DNA from: Arthrobacter sp. YN
GTDB taxonomy: Bacteria > Actinomycetota > Actinomycetes > Actinomycetales > Micrococcaceae
Direction: 5' to 3'
DNA: 64,000 nt
Assembly (NCBI RefSeq): GCF_002224285.1
Contig: NZ_CP022436.1
Span: forward strand, 3,038,001-3,102,000
In this document: positions 60,568 to 64,000 of the stretch, in pieces
Position numbering within the stretch: position 1 is the stretch's first letter
How the letters are laid out: the number at the start of each line of letters is the position of its first letter
Made by a program: the position numbers and the translations under genes
The notes under the pieces: model-generated
Seen by the model: the letters and a program-made list of their open reading frames with translations, nothing else
Told to the model about the DNA's origin: nothing
The model's database searches: none

Positions 60568-61521
60568 ATGGCTGTAACCCTTGCCGAGGCCGCCCCGCTT
60601 ATCCCCGATAACCTGCAGCGCGGCGTCGTTGAAACCTTTGTCCAGGTCTCCCCCGTCCTGGACCGTCTCCCCATCAAAGGGATTGGCGGCAACGCCTACT
60701 CCTACAACACCGAAGGCACCCTCCCGGGTATCGCTTTCCGTGGCGTGAACGAGGCATACACCGAATCCACGGGCACCTTCAACCAGCGCACCGAAACGCT
60801 GTCGATCATGGGTGGTGACGCCGACGTTGACAAGTTCATCGTGGCCACCGGCTCCCAGCTGAACGATCAGAAGGCGCTCCAGACCGCGGCGAAGGTCAAG
60901 GCCGCTTCCTACAAGTTCCAGGAGACCTTCATCAACGGTGACATCACCGTGGATGCCAAGGCCTTCGACGGGCTGAAGAAGCGCCTTACCGGCGCCCAGG
61001 TCCTGGACGCTGCCACGAACGGCATGGGAGTTGTGGCTGGTGGCCACGACTTCTTCGATGCTCTGGACGCGCTGATCGCATCCGTGCCGGGCCTGAACGG
61101 TGCCAACGGTGCCCTGTACACCAACTCAAAGATCATCGGCAAGGTCCTTTCCTCGGGCCGGCGCCTCGGTGGCACCGAGATGGTCCGCGAGGACATCACC
61201 GGCAAGCGCGTCGCCATGTACAACGGCGTCCCGCTGCTGGACATCGGCCAGACGGCCGCCGGCGCTGACATCATCGGCCAGAACGAAACGCAGGGCTCTT
61301 CCTCGCTTGCGTCCTCGATCTACGCCGTGAAGTTCGGCGGCGACGAGAACGATCAGGCTGTTACCGGCCTGGCATCCAACGGCCTGCTGTACCCGGCGGC
61401 CTACGACCTGGGCGAGCTGCAGACCAAGCCCGCCTACCGTGTCCGCATCGACTGGTACTGCGGTCTGGCTGTCTTCGGCGGCAAGGCAGCAGCCCGCCTC
61501 CGCGGCGTCCTGAACTCCTAA
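60568..61521 (+). CDS. Major capsid protein
   Basis: 317 aa. HK97-fold like blocks: NLQRGVVETFVQVSPVLDRLPIKGIGGNAYSYNTEG, FNQRTETLSIMGGDADVDKFIVAT, ALYTNSKIIGKVLSSGRRLGG and C-terminal YRVRIDWYCGLAVFGGKAAARLRGVLNS (dominant capsid surface domain). AAAGGAAAC RBS. Confidence 0.92.
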   Translation: MAVTLAEAAPLIPDNLQRGVVETFVQVSPVLDRLPIKGIGGNAYSYNTEGTLPGIAFRGVNEAYTESTGTFNQRTETLSIMGGDADVDKFIVATGSQLNDQKALQTAAKVKAASYKFQETFINGDITVDAKAFDGLKKRLTGAQVLDAATNGMGVVAGGHDFFDALDALIASVPGLNGANGALYTNSKIIGKVLSSGRRLGGTEMVREDITGKRVAMYNGVPLLDIGQTAAGADIIGQNETQGSSSLASSIYAVKFGGDENDQAVTGLASNGLLYPAAYDLGELQTKPAYRVRIDWYCGLAVFGGKAAARLRGVLNS

Positions 61522-61541
61522 CCCGAAAGGAAACCAGCATC

Positions 61542-61853
61542 ATGGCTGTTTCGAAGGAAACCGAGGCCAAGACAACTCTTGACTCGGATGTGACCAAGCC
61601 GTCCGTTACCGCCCCCGGCGACGGCCCGGCGGACACCACGGACCCGACTGAGCGTGCCACTTCGGTGACGCCTCAGCCCGGGGATGAAGCGTTCGCTGTG
61701 GGTACCGTGAACGCGGTCAAGCCCCTGCCGAAGGCTAAGGCCCCCGCGAAGGGCAAGGAACGCACGGAAACGTACGAGGCGGTCAAGCCGGACGGTTCCA
61801 CCGTCAAAATTGAGCGCAACATCGAGACCGGCGAATCCAAGATCGTGGAATAA
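61542..61853 (+). CDS. Small head-associated protein, unknown
   Basis: 103 aa, acidic and Thr/Pro-rich with a C-terminal beta part ETYEAVKPDGSTVKIERNIETGESKIVE. Position after the major capsid gene suggests a decoration/head protein. Confidence 0.62.
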   Translation: MAVSKETEAKTTLDSDVTKPSVTAPGDGPADTTDPTERATSVTPQPGDEAFAVGTVNAVKPLPKAKAPAKGKERTETYEAVKPDGSTVKIERNIETGESKIVE

Positions 61854-61868
61854 CAGGGAGGGGCTGCA

Positions 61869-62294
61869 GTGATCATCTACGCAACTACGGGGGACCTGGA
61901 ACAGTGGGTCTCTCCGGCGCCAGCGAACGCTGCAGCCCTTCTCCGTTCGGCCTCCATTCTGGTCCGCACAGAGACCATGACGGCCGTGTACGAAACCACG
62001 GAAGACGGCGCCCCAACTGAGCCCCGGCTGGTTGAGGCTTTCCGGGACGCGACATGCGCCCAAGTGAGGGCATGGAACGGGATGGGTGTGGACCCGTCCA
62101 CCGCTGGTGTCCCCTCGGCGGCGCCCGTGAAGTCCAAGAAACTGGGCTCGGGCGGTTTTGAGTACGACACCTCAGTGCATTCCTCCGTGACCGCCTTCCA
62201 GGCGAAGAGGGAAGCAGCCGCCCAGATCTGCATTGAGTCGGTCATGATCCTCCAGCAAGCAGGCCTCACGCCGGGCGGTGTCCGCCATGGGTGA
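61869..62294 (+). CDS. Head-to-tail connector protein (Gp15/HK97 gp6-like)
   Basis: 141 aa, GTG start with AGGGAGGGG upstream. IYATTGDLEQWVSP, RSASILVRTETM, AFRDATCAQVRAWNGMG, AAQICIESVMILQQAG: an all-helical connector with the adaptor pattern. Its stop overlaps the next ATG by 8 bases. Confidence 0.78.
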   Translation: MIIYATTGDLEQWVSPAPANAAALLRSASILVRTETMTAVYETTEDGAPTEPRLVEAFRDATCAQVRAWNGMGVDPSTAGVPSAAPVKSKKLGSGGFEYDTSVHSSVTAFQAKREAAAQICIESVMILQQAGLTPGGVRHG

Positions 62295-62604
62295 GCTTGA
62301 CGACTTCTACGTGCACACGGTGACCGTGGAGACGTTCGAGGGCACAGGCGCCTACGGTGACGTGTACAGCGCCCCTGTGGTGGTGCCTGGCTGGTTGGAG
62401 GACAAGCGCCGGCTGGTGCGGGACAAGAACGGGCAAGAGGTCATTTCCATGTCCCAGTTCATGTGCGACAACGCCCACCTGGACAAGTTCACCCCGGACT
62501 CGCGGGTGACGCTCCCCCGCCGGCAAGCGTTCGTCATCGGCGTGGCCGACCTCAACAGCGGCGCCCTTGACCTTCCGGACCATCTGGAAATCGACCTCAC
62601 CTAG
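62287..62604 (+). CDS. Head-tail stopper-like protein
   Basis: 105 aa from ATG at 62287. Beta-rich: VHTVTVETFEGTGAYGDVYSAPVVVPGWLEDKRRLVRDKNGQEV is like small head closure proteins (SPP1 gp16 type). Could alternatively start at the GTG nine bases earlier. Confidence 0.75.
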   Translation: MGELDDFYVHTVTVETFEGTGAYGDVYSAPVVVPGWLEDKRRLVRDKNGQEVISMSQFMCDNAHLDKFTPDSRVTLPRRQAFVIGVADLNSGALDLPDHLEIDLT

Positions 62605-62612
62605 GAGCGGCC

Positions 62613-62945
62613 ATGGGCGAGACCTTCAGCGTGCACCTGGACCGGATCGATGAGGCTGTTGAGGCTGCCATCCCCGGCGCCGCGTTCAAAGCCATGGAGC
62701 ACCTCCGGCAGGTAGCAGTGAACCGCACGCCCCTGGATGACTCCCCTCTCCGGTCCTCCGCCTACGTGGAAGCCACCCCGGACGGCGCGGACGTCGTGTA
62801 CGACTCCGTTTACGCCCGGTACCAACACTACGAACACCTCCACCATGAGGTAGGTGAACGGCTCTACCTGTCCACGTCGGTGGTCAGTGAGACCCCCAAG
62901 GTGATCGGGATCCTGACCGCGGAATTGGGGAAAGAGATAGGATGA
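62613..62945 (+). CDS. Tail completion/minor protein (HK97 gp10-like)
   Basis: 110 aa. AAFKAMEHLRQVAVNRTPLDDSPLRSSAYVEATPDGADVVYDSVYARYQHYEHLHHEVG is the HK97-gp10 pattern with the A-R-Y-Q-H block. Joins head and tail. Confidence 0.82.
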   Translation: MGETFSVHLDRIDEAVEAAIPGAAFKAMEHLRQVAVNRTPLDDSPLRSSAYVEATPDGADVVYDSVYARYQHYEHLHHEVGERLYLSTSVVSETPKVIGILTAELGKEIG

Positions 62946-62952
62946 CGGCAGG

Positions 62953-63414
62953 ATGAGCTACGAGAAAGACTTCCTCACCGGCATCGCCCAGATGATCGCT
63001 GACAACGGGATCGCCACTTACAAACCGAGTGGCGTCTACAGTGCTGGGGAAATCGGGATTGTCTTTGGCGGCTGGCCCCAAGCCCCAGACCGATGCATCA
63101 CCCTGAACTACACCCCAGTGACGGACCAGACCGCCTCCGCCTTCGGCCGCGGCATCCTGGATTTCGGTTTCCGCGGCGCCCCTGGTAACCCGTTCGGCCC
63201 CTCCGATCTCGCCGTGCCAGTGTTCGACCTGTTCCACGGCATGCGCAACTACAAGCTCGGCACCGCCGAAGTCATCCAAATCCTCCGGGACCACGTGGCC
63301 CCAATGGAAACGGACGGCAACCGGCGCAGCAAACGCTTCGACCTGTACTACGTGGATCTAGGATCACCCCCACAAAGTACCGAGACTAACCAAATACCCT
63401 TCATGGCCCCGTAA
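62953..63414 (+). CDS. Tail terminator/minor capsid family protein
   Basis: 153 aa. FLTGIAQMIADNGIATYKPSGVYS, CITLNYTPVTDQTASAFGRGILDFGFRG, DLFHGMRN: resembles the phage tail-terminator (minor capsid) group. Stop codon lies inside the following terminator hairpin. Confidence 0.78.
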   Translation: MSYEKDFLTGIAQMIADNGIATYKPSGVYSAGEIGIVFGGWPQAPDRCITLNYTPVTDQTASAFGRGILDFGFRGAPGNPFGPSDLAVPVFDLFHGMRNYKLGTAEVIQILRDHVAPMETDGNRRSKRFDLYYVDLGSPPQSTETNQIPFMAP

Positions 63415-63433
63415 CTCCTACGGGGCTTTTTCT
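63406..63433 (+). terminator. Intrinsic terminator
   Basis: GCCCCGTA/TACGGGGC stem, five-base loop, followed by TTTTTCTTT. Placed between head completion and tail genes; may reduce rather than stop transcription. Confidence 0.8.
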
Positions 63434-63464
63434 TTGCCCGAAAACAGCCCATAGGAGGCAAACC

Positions 63465-64000
63465 ATGTCCGCATCCCTCGCCCGCCGGTTCAAGACGGAA
63501 GTATCCGCTGACGGCATCAACTGGCTCCCCTTCAAGGGAATCACCGACTTCGCGCCCACAGAGAACCCCACCACCCAGTCCACCGCCGACTACGACACAG
63601 ACGGTTGGGACTCCTTCGAGAAGACCCTCACCGGCTGGCAGCTCGTGGTGAAAGCCAACCGCAAGGTCAACGCCGGCGTGTTCGACCCGGGCCAGGAACT
63701 CGTGCGTGCCCGCCAGTACAAGTTCGGTGACGACAACCGCATCTACGTGCGCTACTACGACCGCGACGGCGCCCCGGAAGCACGCTCCGGCCGCGCACTC
63801 GTGGAGTGGAACCAGTCCAAGACCGGCGTTTCCGACATCGAGGAAGTCACCGCCACATTCAAGGGTGACGGCCCGTTGGAGGACATCGACAACCCGCACG
63901 AAGACGCTGACGCCCCGGTTGTTTCCTCCGCCACGCCTTCCGGCGCCGCTGCTGGCACCACGGTGACCATCCAGGGCGCCAACTTCACCGGCACAGTCCC
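63465..64000 (+). CDS. Major tail tube protein with C-terminal Ig-like (IPT/TIG) domain, cut by window end
   Basis: 178 codons visible. AGGAGG RBS. N-terminal tail-tube domain (RFKTEVSADGINWLPFKGITDF, TTQSTADYDTDGWDSFEKTLTGWQLVVKANRK), then PVVSSATPSGAAAGTTVTIQGANFTGTV, the start of an IPT/TIG Ig-like domain near residue 155. Ig-like domains on tail tubes are thought to help surface attachment. The rest lies beyond 64000. Confidence 0.9.
   Translation, partial: MSASLARRFKTEVSADGINWLPFKGITDFAPTENPTTQSTADYDTDGWDSFEKTLTGWQLVVKANRKVNAGVFDPGQELVRARQYKFGDDNRIYVRYYDRDGAPEARSGRALVEWNQSKTGVSDIEEVTATFKGDGPLEDIDNPHEDADAPVVSSATPSGAAAGTTVTIQGANFTGTV

Larger units (their letters stand above)
36834..64000. 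mobile_element. Prophage, siphovirus-type, right end outside window
   Basis: tRNA-Val remnant, tyrosine integrase, divergent repressor/Cro-like genes, replication and recombination genes, tRNAs, then terminase, portal, capsid and tail genes in standard order. Almost all genes overlap by ATGA or GTGA. Packaging and head genes look intact; four early/middle genes have one-base breaks and one has an in-frame UGA, so activity is uncertain. Confidence 0.97.

Noticed and set aside
59428..61047. 539-aa minus-strand frame under capsid genes
   Set aside because: Shadow of scaffold, minor and major capsid genes on the other strand.
37192..63000. CRISPR array or retron in the prophage
   Set aside because: I looked for regularly spaced direct repeats and for reverse-transcriptase motifs and saw neither.

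Overview
The window is a high-GC actinobacterial chromosome segment with a prophage integrated in its right part. Gene content fits a Micrococcaceae member of the Arthrobacter/Paenarthrobacter type: an MptB-like polyprenol-phosphomannose mannosyltransferase, oligoribonuclease, a truncated haemoglobin, a long-form GAPDH, the Nif3/zinc-ribbon pair, and many genes that start 6-7 nt after a TANNNT -10 box with no ribosome binding site (leaderless). The genus is an inference from style and content, not a computed assignment.

Host part (1-36833). 1-20.4 kb is mostly housekeeping: DUF1648-type membrane protein (cut by the window edge), aminopeptidase N, OsmC, epimerase, MscS channel plus truncated haemoglobin, TesB thioesterase, EttA, tRNA-Arg, an SSB paralogue, GNAT enzymes, methionine aminopeptidase, AlkD-like protein, MptB-like transferase, Orn, tRNA-His, peptide deformylase, secreted HNH nuclease and GAPDH. 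20.6-25.9 kb holds RNase P RNA, YaaA, the zinc-ribbon/Nif3 pair, MsrA and a cysK-cysE cysteine operon. 25.9-36.2 kb is carbohydrate/acid metabolism: 6-phosphogluconate dehydrogenase, a GntR/FadR regulator, L-idonate and gluconate dehydrogenase-like enzymes, two hydroxyacid dehydrogenases, an MHS-type transporter and an IclR regulator.

Prophage (36834 to beyond 64000). The left junction is a 46-nt 3' remnant of tRNA-Val(TAC); phage DNA starts at about 36880 and the intact tRNA should lie to the right of the window. Order: small early genes under a palindromic operator, a tyrosine integrase, an ImmA-like protein and a repressor (leftward); then Cro-like, excisionase-like and many tightly overlapping small genes, a Sak4-like recombinase, SSB, C5-methyltransferase-like protein, replication initiator, DnaB helicase, RusA-like resolvase, ASCH and MazG-like proteins, an HNH endonuclease and a run of Cys-rich small proteins (rightward); a tRNA cluster; then the packaging/head/tail block (TerS, TerL, portal, MuF-type minor capsid, scaffold, major capsid, connector/completion proteins, tail terminator, tail tube cut by the window end).

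Most notable: (i) pairs of TAGGGA boxes on helical spacing at at least five prophage promoters, likely operator sites; (ii) a two-hairpin leader RNA with covarying stem and conserved CTGC(G)AA loop before two different phage genes; (iii) five genes each broken by one missing base in a G/C run, which suggests homopolymer sequence error or, in one case with seven G, possible -1 frameshifting; (iv) an in-frame UGA where a Cys is expected, in a prophage that also has an oddly folded tRNA cluster.
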